A DNA stretch of 64,000 bases, taken from an uncultured Lachnospiraceae bacterium (GTDB lineage: Bacteria > Bacillota > Clostridia > Lachnospirales > Lachnospiraceae). Below the pieces are notes generated by a model. That model saw only the letters and a program-made list of their open reading frames with translations. It was not told the origin of the DNA and did no database searches. The first letter of the stretch is position 1. Every line of letters begins with the position of its first letter. Of the stretch, positions 16,097 to 24,410 are shown in pieces. A program made the position numbers and the translations under genes. Where the stretch lies: the NCBI GenBank assembly GCA_910585005.1, contig CAJUCN010000011.1, forward strand, positions 1 to 64,000, read 5' to 3'.

Positions 16097-17509
16097 ATGT
16101 GGCAGAAGTTTAAATCAAAATTTATTGGCGACAGGCAATTCTACCAGCATGTCCTTTTCCTGGCAATCCCCATGATCGTTCAAAATGCCATTACAAGCTT
16201 TGTAAGCTTTTTGGATAATATCATGGTAGGGCAGATCGGTACGGAGCAAATGTCCGGCGTTGCTATTGTCAACCAGTTAATGTTTGTTTTTAATATTTGT
16301 ATTTTTGGCGGCGTTTCGGGCGCCGGTATTTTTGGTACGCAGTTTTACGGAAAAGGGGATTATGAAGGCCAGAAATATGCCTTCCGTTTTAAGATGTATA
16401 CCGGTGCGCTGATCGCAGGGCTGGCTTTGTGTCTGTTTGGTTTTGGGAGCACGCAGCTTATTTCCCTGTATCTGAACGATACCGGCAGCATAGGAGATAT
16501 CACCCTGGCCCTGAGTTATGGCAAAGATTATCTTGCCGTTATGATGGTCGGCCTTATCCCTTTCGCCCTTAGCCAGATTTACATCAGCTCGATCCGTGAG
16601 ACAGGACAAACCTTGGTTCCCATGCTTGCCGGAGTTGTCGCCGTGGTCACTAACCTGATCCTCGACTATGCTTTTATTTTTGGCGTGGGGGACTTCATCC
16701 CTGCCATGGGCGTTGTCGGCGCTGCTATTGCAACGGTAGCCGCCCGCTTCATAGAATGTGCTATTGTGGTGGTTTGGACCCATATGCATAAGGATAAAAA
16801 TCCCTATATCGTCGGGGCATACAAAAGTCCGCTGATTCCCCGTCATATTCTTAAAGGGATCTTTATCAAGGGGACTCCCTTAATGCTAAATGAAATGCTC
16901 TGGGCTTCCGGCATGACTGTCATCGTACAATGTTATGCTGTACGCGGACTTGAAGTCGTGGCGGCTCAAAACATCTCTTCCACTATTACCAACCTATTTA
17001 ATATCGTCTACCTCCAATTGGGAGGCTGTATTTCCATTGTTGTAGGACAGCTTCTAGGCGCTGGTAAGACCAAGGAAGCCAAGGATGCCGATAATAAAAT
17101 GATCTTTTTCAGCGTAGGATGTTGTGTCGTCATGGCTGTATTTATGGTCATTGTAGGAAGGTTTTTTCCTTCTATCTACAACACCGAAGAAAGCATCAAA
17201 GAACTGGCAAAAGATTTCATCCTGATTTCCGCACTTGTGATGCCCCTATGCTCCTTTTCACACTGCACCTACTTTACCCTCCGTTCCGGTGGCAAAACCA
17301 TCATTACCTTTTTGTTTGACAGTGTGTATACATGGGTGCTGGTCATCCCTTTTGCTTATTTTCTTTCAAACCATACTGCCCTGTCCATTCAAATTGTATT
17401 TTTCCTTGTCCAGTTTACGGAAATCATCAAGGTTTGTATCGGTGTCTTTATGGTAAAGAGCGGATCCTGGATGCAGAACATTGTAGATTCTCCAGGCACT
17501 AACGCTTAA
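16097..17509 (+). CDS. MATE family multidrug/Na+-type efflux transporter
   Basis: 470 residues, about 12 membrane helices in two similar halves. The N-terminal motif AIPMIVQNAITSFVSFLDNI and the VGQIGTEQMSGVAIVNQL block are typical of MATE (NorM/DinF-like) exporters, as is the second-half VYLQLGGCISIVVGQLLGAG. It should exchange cations for organic or cationic compounds across the membrane; the substrate cannot be read from sequence. Ribosome site AAAGGAG, 8 bases before ATG. It is a single gene with its own promoter, divergent from the sensor-like protein and convergent with tadA, overlapping the tadA stop by 4 bases. Confidence 0.93.
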   Translation: MWQKFKSKFIGDRQFYQHVLFLAIPMIVQNAITSFVSFLDNIMVGQIGTEQMSGVAIVNQLMFVFNICIFGGVSGAGIFGTQFYGKGDYEGQKYAFRFKMYTGALIAGLALCLFGFGSTQLISLYLNDTGSIGDITLALSYGKDYLAVMMVGLIPFALSQIYISSIRETGQTLVPMLAGVVAVVTNLILDYAFIFGVGDFIPAMGVVGAAIATVAARFIECAIVVVWTHMHKDKNPYIVGAYKSPLIPRHILKGIFIKGTPLMLNEMLWASGMTVIVQCYAVRGLEVVAAQNISSTITNLFNIVYLQLGGCISIVVGQLLGAGKTKEAKDADNKMIFFSVGCCVVMAVFMVIVGRFFPSIYNTEESIKELAKDFILISALVMPLCSFSHCTYFTLRSGGKTIITFLFDSVYTWVLVIPFAYFLSNHTALSIQIVFFLVQFTEIIKVCIGVFMVKSGSWMQNIVDSPGTNA

Positions 17510-18009
17510 AGAGAAGACTTTTTCTCTTCTTTTTCTATTTTATTACGCACCCGCAGCTCTTTAAAAAACCGGGTGAGTATCTGAGAGCATTCCTCCTCCA
17601 GAACTCCCCGGATCACCCTTACCTGATGATTAAATTCCGGCATTTCCAAAATATTTAATATAGATCCGCCACAGCCCGCTTTGGGATTCATACTTCCCAT
17701 CACTACCTCATCGATCCGGGCTTGTACAATAGCTCCGGCACACATTTGGCAGGGTTCCAGCGTGACATAAAGGGTACATCCTTCTAAACGCCAGTCTCCT
17801 ATCTTTTTGCTGGCCTTATTGATTGCCGTGATCTCCGCATGGGCAAGCGTATTCTTATCCGTATTTCTCCGGTTATATCCTCTTCCGATAATTTTCCCGT
17901 CACAGACGATAACACATCCTATAGGCACCTCGCCCAGCGCATAGGCTTTCTTCGCCTGGCGGATCGCTTCCTTCATATACTTTTCCTGTTCTGTCATCAC
18001 AATTCCCAT
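17506..18009 (-). CDS. tadA: tRNA-specific adenosine deaminase
   Basis: 167 residues. Zinc-dependent deaminase with HAE (in LAHAEITAINKA, ligand His and catalytic Glu) and PCQMC (Cys ligands) plus the AGAIVQARI stretch that follows in TadA. It converts A34 to inosine in the anticodon of tRNA-Arg(ACG), in the cytosol. The start at 18009 has TAGGAG 4 bases upstream; an ATG four codons later is an alternative. The length is usual for TadA. The nrdG2 gene ends 24 bases upstream, so both may be on one transcript. Confidence 0.95.
   Translation of the reverse strand: MGIVMTEQEKYMKEAIRQAKKAYALGEVPIGCVIVCDGKIIGRGYNRRNTDKNTLAHAEITAINKASKKIGDWRLEGCTLYVTLEPCQMCAGAIVQARIDEVVMGSMNPKAGCGGSILNILEMPEFNHQVRVIRGVLEEECSQILTRFFKELRVRNKIEKEEKKSSL
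17509..17534 (+). terminator. Terminator of the MATE gene, inside the tadA 3' end
   Basis: AAGAGAA (17509-17515) pairs with TTCTCTT (17522-17528), followed by CTTTTT. The hairpin overlaps the MATE stop and lies in the last codons of the convergent tadA gene. Confidence 0.6.
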
Positions 18010-18033
18010 TTTGCTCCTACACTAATTAGGCAC

Positions 18034-18738
18034 TCAGCAGCCCCGCAGGTATACTTTTCCTTCCATTCCAGGCAGGCATGAAACTCTAACGCGCATCTCT
18101 TCCATGGCCTCCCTATCCCATTCATGGTATCCTGAACAGATATTATTCCCATTGTCCTGAAATTTCTGTAAATAATAAGCTCGGCATCCTTTGATCCATT
18201 GCCCGATCCCGACGATGTCCTCTGGCAAATGAAGTTCCCTCACTACTGTCGTGCGGAATTCATATTCTACCTTTCCACCAAGCAGCAGATCCACAGATTC
18301 CTCCACCTTATGAAAGTCAAATGACTCCCCTATCCCTATCGTCATCTCATATTTATCAGGACAGTTTTTTATGTCCATAGCAACATAATCCAAAAGCCCC
18401 TTCTCCATAAGCCCCTTTAAAACTTCCGGCTTATATCCATTGGTATCCAGCTTGACACGATATCCCATCTTCCGGACTTTGACAATAAACTCCGGAAGAT
18501 CCGCCTGAAGTGTAGGCTCTCCCCCAGTGATACATACGCCTTTCAATACATTCTTTCTCTTTTGTAAAAAAGTAAAAATCTCTTCTTCTGAAACGGCTTG
18601 TCCTGTTGGCGGATTTACTACCAATCCTCTATTATGACAGAAAGGACACCGAAAATTACATCCGCCTGTAAAAATTGTAGCGGCCACACACCCTGGATAA
18701 TCCAAAAGAGTGGTCTTATTCAATCCAAGTACCCGCAA
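18034..18738 (-). CDS. Anaerobic ribonucleotide reductase activating protein, NrdG2 type (radical SAM)
   Basis: 234 residues. Radical SAM protein with the 4Fe-4S motif CNFRCPFC near the N-terminus, VCITGGEPTL as the SAM-binding GGE motif, and KLDTNGYKP. The opening LNKTTLLDYPGCVAATIFTGGC matches the longer NrdG2 class of class III ribonucleotide reductase activases. It should generate the glycyl radical on NrdD under anaerobic conditions. No nrdD gene is present in the window, so its partner must lie elsewhere, or it activates another glycyl radical enzyme. It lies upstream of tadA on the same strand. Confidence 0.85.
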   Translation of the reverse strand: MRVLGLNKTTLLDYPGCVAATIFTGGCNFRCPFCHNRGLVVNPPTGQAVSEEEIFTFLQKRKNVLKGVCITGGEPTLQADLPEFIVKVRKMGYRVKLDTNGYKPEVLKGLMEKGLLDYVAMDIKNCPDKYEMTIGIGESFDFHKVEESVDLLLGGKVEYEFRTTVVRELHLPEDIVGIGQWIKGCRAYYLQKFQDNGNNICSGYHEWDREAMEEMRVRVSCLPGMEGKVYLRGC

Positions 18739-18765
18739 TATCCATTCCTCCGTCCCTTATTTCGG

Positions 18766-18794
18766 TTGACAAACAGTACAAAAAAACCTATACT
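18766..18794 (+). promoter_or_regulatory. Promoter of the SRP RNA
   Basis: TTGACA (18766-18771), 17-base spacer, TATACT (18789-18794). It points to a start close to 18801, exactly where the RNA's terminal stem begins. Confidence 0.85.
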
Positions 18795-18801
18795 AAAACA
18801 A

Positions 18802-19016
18802 GACCGTGCAGCTTTGTTTTCAGGGAAGCTGTCATGGCTGCCCTGTGTAAGTGGTGTCTGACGATTGGGTCTTACGCAATGGAAACCTGCGAACCGTGTC
18901 AGGTTGGGAACAAAGCAGCACTAAGCGGAATTTTCCATGTGCCGTGAGGGTGCCTGATCCTAGTTAACTGCACAGGTAACGCATGGCAGTTTCCCTGTGG
19001 ATAAAGAACATGGTCT
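18802..19016 (+). ncRNA. ffs: Signal recognition particle RNA, large Gram-positive type
   Basis: About 215 bases. The conserved S-domain core GTGTCAGGTTGGGAACAAAG followed by CAGCACTAAGCGG (about 18895-18930) matches the Ffh-binding loops and GGAA-type apical loop of SRP RNA. The 5' and 3' ends pair (GACCGTG with CATGGTC at 19009-19015). The length beyond about 110 bases implies an Alu domain as in Bacillus and Clostridia. It is followed by a T-run (19015-19022) that ends transcription. It works with Ffh in targeting membrane proteins. It lies head to head with nrdG2 and tail to tail with the GGDEF gene. Confidence 0.95.
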
Positions 19017-19023
19017 TTTTTTA

Positions 19024-20940
19024 CTATATTTCTTCTTTTTGTTTTTTACTTTTTTTTTCTTTTTTGGCTTTATACATTTCCTGATCCGCCATCTCAATAA
19101 ACGCTTCCAAATCCAGATCTTCTACAGGCGCCATAATCGAATAACCCATACTTGCATCTAAGACATATGGGTGATTTGAAACCTGGTTGTACTCATCAAT
19201 TCCTTTTCTTATCTGCCTGATATAATCAGCGGCATCCTCATGGTCGTACCCATGGGTCAGCACCACAAATTCATCACCGCCGTAACGCATCAACAGCTCT
19301 CCATGTCTATGTACCTGACTCAATACATTTGCCATTGCTTTGATAAAGGCATCTCCCTCATCATGTCCATATCTGTCATTGACTGTCTTTAGTCCGTCCA
19401 GATCCAGGAAAAGCGCAAACAGGTTATCGCCCTTCTTTCGCGCTTTCTTGATAATGTTGGGCGCAAATTTGAAAAATCCAGCCCTATTGAATATCCCTGT
19501 AAGGGTATCATAAACCCACATCCTGTTCAGACGCTCTACCATGGCATTAAGCATATTCTGTCTCCGCAGATTTTCCAGTGCATTATTGATATTCATAATG
19601 AAAATATGAAACAACTCACTGTCTATCATCAGCCGGCTATTTCCCAGGACACAGTACCCATAACACCTTTTCTGATAATGGACAGGCATCACCGTATAAT
19701 ATTTCCCCTTTCCATCTCTCGTATATTCATCCGGTAAAAGATCCCTTTTGGGGAATCTTCCATGCTGGGAAAACTGCCCCTTCCGGTACACGATAGGGAT
19801 ACAGATTTCCGGTGAATATTCCGTTCGATCCGGCAACGCTGCCTCTGCATTGATCTTTGAAAATATCTCACCACCAAAATTTTCATCAACAACGCACATA
19901 CACAGATAAAATTCTTCTATCTCCATCATTTTTAAATATTGACGGATCCTCTCCAGAATGTTTTCAAAAGTCATAGCCCCTGTAAAATCTGCGGAAGAGG
20001 ATTTGATGATCTCCGAATAGGTCGTGAGATGAATCCTCTCCTGCACATAATTCTTTTGGAGCAACATCCCATCCTGTTTCACAGCGCTGCCCTCACAGCC
20101 GCAGCTTTGGGTAAATACAGGCGTACAAAGCAAGTCTTCCCCCTGTACCTCTTTTCCGGAAAGAAATTCCTTTAGCATCTCATAAGCTCGTCCGCCAAGT
20201 TCAATTTCAGGCCTTTTTACACTAGTGATCTGTGGATCATGGTTTCTTCCGGAAACAGCACAGTCATAGCCTGTAAGAAGCACATCTCCCGGAACCGTAT
20301 ATCCCCTCTGCTCCAGTTCATAAAATGCCCCCAATGCCATTTCATCATTGGCAGCCACAATTGCATCAGGAAAAGCAAGCTTTGACTCACTAAAATACCT
20401 GACAGCCTCTTTCCCGCTGTTGGGATGATAATCCCCATGGAAAACATACCCGCGTGGGACTGGCATCCCGTTATCTGCCATTGCACGCTTAAAGGCTTTC
20501 AATCTTCCCGTAGCATCTGAATTTTCCTTGGGACCGGAAATAAATGCAATTCTCCTGGCCCCATGCACTTTGATCAGATGATTGACAATTTCCGTGATCC
20601 CATATGCGTTTTCCATACCTACATAAAGCATTCCACTATGTCTGATATTTAAACTCACACACGGGACATGGGATTTCCGTATAGAGGCAAGCACACTCTT
20701 AACCACCTCTTGATCACTGATCGTATCCCCATGTAAGATAATCCCATCAAAATCACAAAAATCCGGTAAGCTAAAGATTGCCGTCTCTCCTTTATTGTGA
20801 TAAAAAACGGAATAAGTCCATGAATCGCAAGTAAATATGTAAACATCCGTCCCGTCAACAGCAGCCTTTTCCAGAATACCGCTTATGATTCTCCGCTGGC
20901 TGTCAAATCTTATCCCTGCCACCAATACAGCTATCTTCAT
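19024..20940 (-). CDS. LacI-type sugar-sensor/GGDEF fusion protein
   Basis: 638 residues without signal peptide or membrane segment. Residues about 1-275 form a periplasmic-binding-protein-like fold of the LacI/GalR effector type (MKIAVLVAGIRFDSQRRIISGI, then RIAFISGPKENSDATGRLKAF, then DAIVAANDEMALGAFYELEQRG), but the DNA-binding helix-turn-helix is absent. A middle region (about 290-460) may be GAF-like. The C-terminus is a GGDEF diguanylate cyclase (DTLTGIFNRAGFF, then RYGGDEFVVL). The inhibitory-site position reads RHGE where RxxD is usual, so product inhibition may be weak. It probably makes c-di-GMP in response to a cytosolic small molecule. Ribosome site GGGAGGG. Confidence 0.85.
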   Translation of the reverse strand: MKIAVLVAGIRFDSQRRIISGILEKAAVDGTDVYIFTCDSWTYSVFYHNKGETAIFSLPDFCDFDGIILHGDTISDQEVVKSVLASIRKSHVPCVSLNIRHSGMLYVGMENAYGITEIVNHLIKVHGARRIAFISGPKENSDATGRLKAFKRAMADNGMPVPRGYVFHGDYHPNSGKEAVRYFSESKLAFPDAIVAANDEMALGAFYELEQRGYTVPGDVLLTGYDCAVSGRNHDPQITSVKRPEIELGGRAYEMLKEFLSGKEVQGEDLLCTPVFTQSCGCEGSAVKQDGMLLQKNYVQERIHLTTYSEIIKSSSADFTGAMTFENILERIRQYLKMMEIEEFYLCMCVVDENFGGEIFSKINAEAALPDRTEYSPEICIPIVYRKGQFSQHGRFPKRDLLPDEYTRDGKGKYYTVMPVHYQKRCYGYCVLGNSRLMIDSELFHIFIMNINNALENLRRQNMLNAMVERLNRMWVYDTLTGIFNRAGFFKFAPNIIKKARKKGDNLFALFLDLDGLKTVNDRYGHDEGDAFIKAMANVLSQVHRHGELLMRYGGDEFVVLTHGYDHEDAADYIRQIRKGIDEYNQVSNHPYVLDASMGYSIMAPVEDLDLEAFIEMADQEMYKAKKEKKSKKQKEEI

Positions 20941-21028
20941 TCCATCCAGCCCTCCCTGTATCCCCTGCTTTCTATTATAAACTTACAAAAAATATAGTGC
21001 AAGGCTGAACTGTTTACAAATGCCAATC

Positions 21029-21874
21029 CTACAGTTCAACTTTCCTCATATAGAAGCCGAACTTTCCAATCTCTACCGGACCGGCGCACTCATATCCTTC
21101 AAATCCAAACATAACCGCCACCATCTTTTCCCGCTCAAAATAAGTTCCTGGTACTCCCAAATAAAAACATTCCCCACTGCCATTACCCATTTCCTTATCA
21201 GGGCCTAAGATCAAATAGCGGTAATTATAAAAACCATGCAATAAAAAACTGTTATTTACCAACTTTTGATAGGAAGCCTGTAAAATGATAAAATCTTTCG
21301 GTTCTATAGAAATAAATACCCGCTCGTCTCCAAAAGGATGTATTTGGGGATAATCGTTCATCAGTTGCTCCCATTTACTTTCAAAAACGCGTACTTCTTG
21401 AAGTTCCCGATCCAGATCTGTTGCAAATACTGTTCTTTCTTTTTCCATTTCCCTGTTTATCACAACATTTTCCCGGGCACCGCCAGCCTTTACATTCTTT
21501 TTTTGCTTTGGCTCTTTTAAATAACCGGCGATAACACAGTCAGCGCCAGCCTTGATCCTGATCCCCTCAATATCGTTTTCTCCATAGAATCTGCCCTGGA
21601 TAACTATTTTTCCGTTTTGTATTTTGAAGTTCCTGCTATAGATAATACCGTCAGCTTGTACGGAAAGTTCCCGAATAAACACCTCTTCCCCATCAAGACA
21701 AAAATAAAGAAGATAGCCCCCGTCTTCCCTGCAAAAGTTTTTTTTCACTTGTATATCCAAACGGCATTCCTGGCCTTTTTCTGTAAATTTCACAAATCCG
21801 GCGCCGCCTTCACTCTTCTCTCCGTGAAGTAATGACAAATATAAAACTTTTTTCCCATTTAAAAACAACCTCAT
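21029..21874 (-). CDS. DUF6128-like conserved protein
   Basis: About 282 residues. The N-terminal part (GFVKFTEKGQECRLDIQVK) and the C-terminal part (WEQLMNDYPQIHPFGDERVF and LHGFYNYRYLILG, then YLGVPGTYFEREKMVAVMFG) match a conserved Lachnospiraceae family of unknown function that I recall as DUF6128. No membrane segment or catalytic motif is evident; probably cytosolic. The start is uncertain: the ATG at 21874 directly abuts AGGAGGG, whereas a TTG at 21868 has ideal spacing, and an upstream TTG at 21886 has no ribosome site. Flanked by the GGDEF fusion and the PucR-type regulator. Confidence 0.65.
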   Translation of the reverse strand: MRLFLNGKKVLYLSLLHGEKSEGGAGFVKFTEKGQECRLDIQVKKNFCREDGGYLLYFCLDGEEVFIRELSVQADGIIYSRNFKIQNGKIVIQGRFYGENDIEGIRIKAGADCVIAGYLKEPKQKKNVKAGGARENVVINREMEKERTVFATDLDRELQEVRVFESKWEQLMNDYPQIHPFGDERVFISIEPKDFIILQASYQKLVNNSFLLHGFYNYRYLILGPDKEMGNGSGECFYLGVPGTYFEREKMVAVMFGFEGYECAGPVEIGKFGFYMRKVEL

Positions 21875-21931
21875 CCCTCCTGACAATTCTATTGTATTCG
21901 GGAATAAGGCTGTTCATAACTGAAACACTAT

Positions 21932-23011
21932 TTACTGATCCAGATACTTCATATAATTATAAACCATCATAGCGATCTTAAAAGTAAGCGCATCGTCAAA
22001 AGTACGCACATCCAGGCCCGTGCTCTTTTGCAGTTTTTCGATCCGGTAAACAAGCGTATTGCGATGCACGAAGAGCTGTCTGGATGTTTCTGATACATTT
22101 AGATTATTTTCAAAAAACTTATTTACTGTGGAAACGATCTCTTCGTCAAAATCCCCGGGATCATTGTCACCAAATATTTCACTGATAAAAATACGGCAAA
22201 GATTGGAAGGAAGCTGATAGATCAAACGGCCTATCCCAAGGCTTCCATAAGAATTCACTTTCTTTTCCACATAAAAAATCTTGCCCACATCCAATGCCAT
22301 GGTTGCTTCTTTATAAGATTTAGATACATCTTTTAACTCTTGCACCACTGTCCCATATGCAACGCGTACATTCAGCATCGCTTCTGTGCTCATCATATCC
22401 ACAATGGTCTGCGCTGTCTGGTTGATCTCTTCCTCACCGTCATCCCTTTCCAAAGATTTGATCAAAATGACCCGGCTTTCGTCTACTGCCGTGACAAAAT
22501 CACCTGACTGGGAAGAAAACATTCCTTTCAAAAGCTCCGATGCCGCATTATCTTTCCCCTGCTTTGTTTCAACGATGTAAACCACTCTGGGAACAGATAC
22601 TTCCAAATGAAGCTTCTTAGCGCGATTATATACATCCACCAGAAGTAAGTTATCCAAAAGCAGGCTTTGAAAAAAATTGTTACGGTCGAACCGTTCCTTA
22701 TATGCCGTCATGAGCTGCTGGATCTGGCTGGCTGCAATCTTACCCACTAGATATACTTCATCGTTATTTCCTCTTGCCACTAAAACATAGGTGAGCTCTC
22801 CCTCGTCCAAGATCTTAAGCAAATGGTCAGTTCCAATTACCTGGCTATCCGCAGGTGATTGGGCAAACCCCCTTAAAATCTCCACTGCTATGTCACTGCA
22901 CTCAAAAGTAGATACGATCTCAGCTCCATCCAAATCAAAAACAGCAAGATTCACCTTTGTTATCGCCTTCAATTCATCAATACAATTTGCAAGTATTTGA
23001 GTAGATATCAT
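21932..23011 (-). CDS. PucR/CdaR-type transcriptional regulator
   Basis: 359 residues. The C-terminal helix-turn-helix (NVSETSRQLFVHRNTLVYRI, then EKLQKSTGLDVRTFDDALTF) is the PucR/CdaR DNA-binding domain. It is preceded by a GGDEF-like CdaR middle domain and an N-terminal sensing region (about residues 1-130). Such regulators respond to sugar diacids, purines or other metabolites. The ATG at 23011 is chosen; a TTG at 23032 is possible and neither has a strong ribosome site. It lies directly downstream of the orphan MsmX-type ATPase gene, with a terminator between them. Ligand and targets are unknown. Confidence 0.8.
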   Translation of the reverse strand: MISTQILANCIDELKAITKVNLAVFDLDGAEIVSTFECSDIAVEILRGFAQSPADSQVIGTDHLLKILDEGELTYVLVARGNNDEVYLVGKIAASQIQQLMTAYKERFDRNNFFQSLLLDNLLLVDVYNRAKKLHLEVSVPRVVYIVETKQGKDNAASELLKGMFSSQSGDFVTAVDESRVILIKSLERDDGEEEINQTAQTIVDMMSTEAMLNVRVAYGTVVQELKDVSKSYKEATMALDVGKIFYVEKKVNSYGSLGIGRLIYQLPSNLCRIFISEIFGDNDPGDFDEEIVSTVNKFFENNLNVSETSRQLFVHRNTLVYRIEKLQKSTGLDVRTFDDALTFKIAMMVYNYMKYLDQ

Positions 23012-23070
23012 TATTCTGTCACGCCCTTTCAAAAAGTGCCACTGAACTTTACCACAATATATTTTCTTTT

Positions 23071-23100
23071 AAAAAAGGGGGATGCTTTCGCATCCCCCTT
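23071..23100 (-). terminator. Terminator of the MsmX-type ATPase gene
   Basis: Perfect 9-bp stem GGGGGATGC/GCATCCCCC with a 4-base loop, followed on the minus strand by a run of T residues. It lies 7 bases after the ATPase stop. Confidence 0.9.
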
Positions 23101-23106
23101 ATCAGG

Positions 23107-24216
23107 CTAGTTTGTAATAACCTGCTCTGTTTCCTTATCAAATACATGGATCTTGTCAACATCAAATGCGAATTTAACTGTATCACCAGGCCTTGCCGTT
23201 GTACGGGAATCAACTCTTGCAGTAAGAGGGAACTCAGCCAAATCAAAGTACAGATAAACTTCTGCACCAAGCAACTCATAAACCTTAATCGTTGACTCAA
23301 ATGAGCACTTAGCTGTCTGAAGGAACATTTCTGAATCATAAATGTCCTCAGGACGAATACCAAATGTAACTGTCTTTCCGTTATAACCGCCGTCAATCAG
23401 TTTTTTGGACTTAGCGGGAGGAAGTGGAATACTGCTTCCGGCAATCTTAAGGTTTGCAACATCGCCGCTTACCTCTACAACTGCATCCAGGAAATTCATT
23501 TGAGGTGATCCCATGAATCCTGCAACAAACAGGTTTGCGGGTCTCTCATACAGGTTCTGAGGTGTATCTACCTGCTGAACAACACCATCTTTCATAACTA
23601 CAATTCTATCACCAAGAGTCATAGCCTCTGTCTGGTCATGGGTAACGTAGATGATAGTCGTTCCTAATCTCTGATGAAGCTTAGAAATTTCAACACGCAT
23701 CTGTACACGAAGCTTTGCATCCAAGTTGGAGAGAGGCTCATCCATCAGGAATACCTTCGGATTACGAACGATTGCACGTCCCATAGCAACACGCTGTCTC
23801 TGACCACCTGACAAAGCCTTAGGCTTACGATCAAGAAGTGGTGTCAGGTCAAGAATCTTTGCTGCTTCTTTCACCATCTTGTCGATTTCGTCCTTCGGTA
23901 CTTTTCTGAGTTTAAGACCAAAAGCCATGTTGTCATAAACTGACATATGAGGATACAGAGCGTAGTTCTGGAATACCATTGCAATATCTCTGTCCTTAGG
24001 TTCTACATCATTAACTACTCTGTCACCGATCTTCAGTTCACCAGAAGAAATGTCTTCCAGACCTGCGATCATACGAAGCGTTGTAGACTTACCACATCCA
24101 GAAGGACCTACGAAGATAATGAACTCCTGATCCTTAATTTCAAGATTAAAATCTTTAACAGCTTCGAATCCGTTAGGATATACTTTGTAGATATTCTTTA
24201 AAGATAAACTTGCCAT
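23107..24216 (-). CDS. msmX: Stand-alone sugar ABC transporter ATPase, MsmX/UgpC type
   Basis: 369 residues. Walker A GPSGCGKST, Q-loop VFQNYALYPH, signature LSGGQRQR, Walker B VFLMDEP, switch VTHDQTEAMT, and a C-terminal TOBE/OB domain (FGIRPEDIYDSEMF). It closely follows the multi-purpose MsmX pattern and stands alone without permease genes, as expected for an ATPase shared by several sugar importers. Ribosome site AAGGAGG, 9 bases before ATG. It differs from the operon-borne ATPase at 8708-9835. Possible regulatory repeats lie in the promoter region. Confidence 0.92.
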   Translation of the reverse strand: MASLSLKNIYKVYPNGFEAVKDFNLEIKDQEFIIFVGPSGCGKSTTLRMIAGLEDISSGELKIGDRVVNDVEPKDRDIAMVFQNYALYPHMSVYDNMAFGLKLRKVPKDEIDKMVKEAAKILDLTPLLDRKPKALSGGQRQRVAMGRAIVRNPKVFLMDEPLSNLDAKLRVQMRVEISKLHQRLGTTIIYVTHDQTEAMTLGDRIVVMKDGVVQQVDTPQNLYERPANLFVAGFMGSPQMNFLDAVVEVSGDVANLKIAGSSIPLPPAKSKKLIDGGYNGKTVTFGIRPEDIYDSEMFLQTAKCSFESTIKVYELLGAEVYLYFDLAEFPLTARVDSRTTARPGDTVKFAFDVDKIHVFDKETEQVITN

Positions 24217-24249
24217 TTGATTTTGCCTCCTTAAATTTATTCACGATCA

Positions 24250-24277
24250 AGTTTACGTTTAGTATACCTGAGTTTAC
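24250..24277. promoter_or_regulatory. Direct repeats around the msmX promoter
   Basis: AGTTTAC occurs at 24250-24256 and 24271-24277, 21 bases apart, flanking a minus-strand -10 box TATACT (24261-24266). The -35 (TAGCCA, 17 bases upstream) is weak. Two repeats two helical turns apart suggest binding of a regulator; no known site is matched. Confidence 0.4.
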
Positions 24278-24410
24278 ATTTCTTGGCTATGCCACTATTC
24301 CACAAAGATTTTGTTCTCCATTGTTAAAAATGCTTACAAAGATATTACCTTGCATGACAATCCAACAATATGACCAATAAATCAAGACAATCAATAGACA
24401 CTTTGTACAA

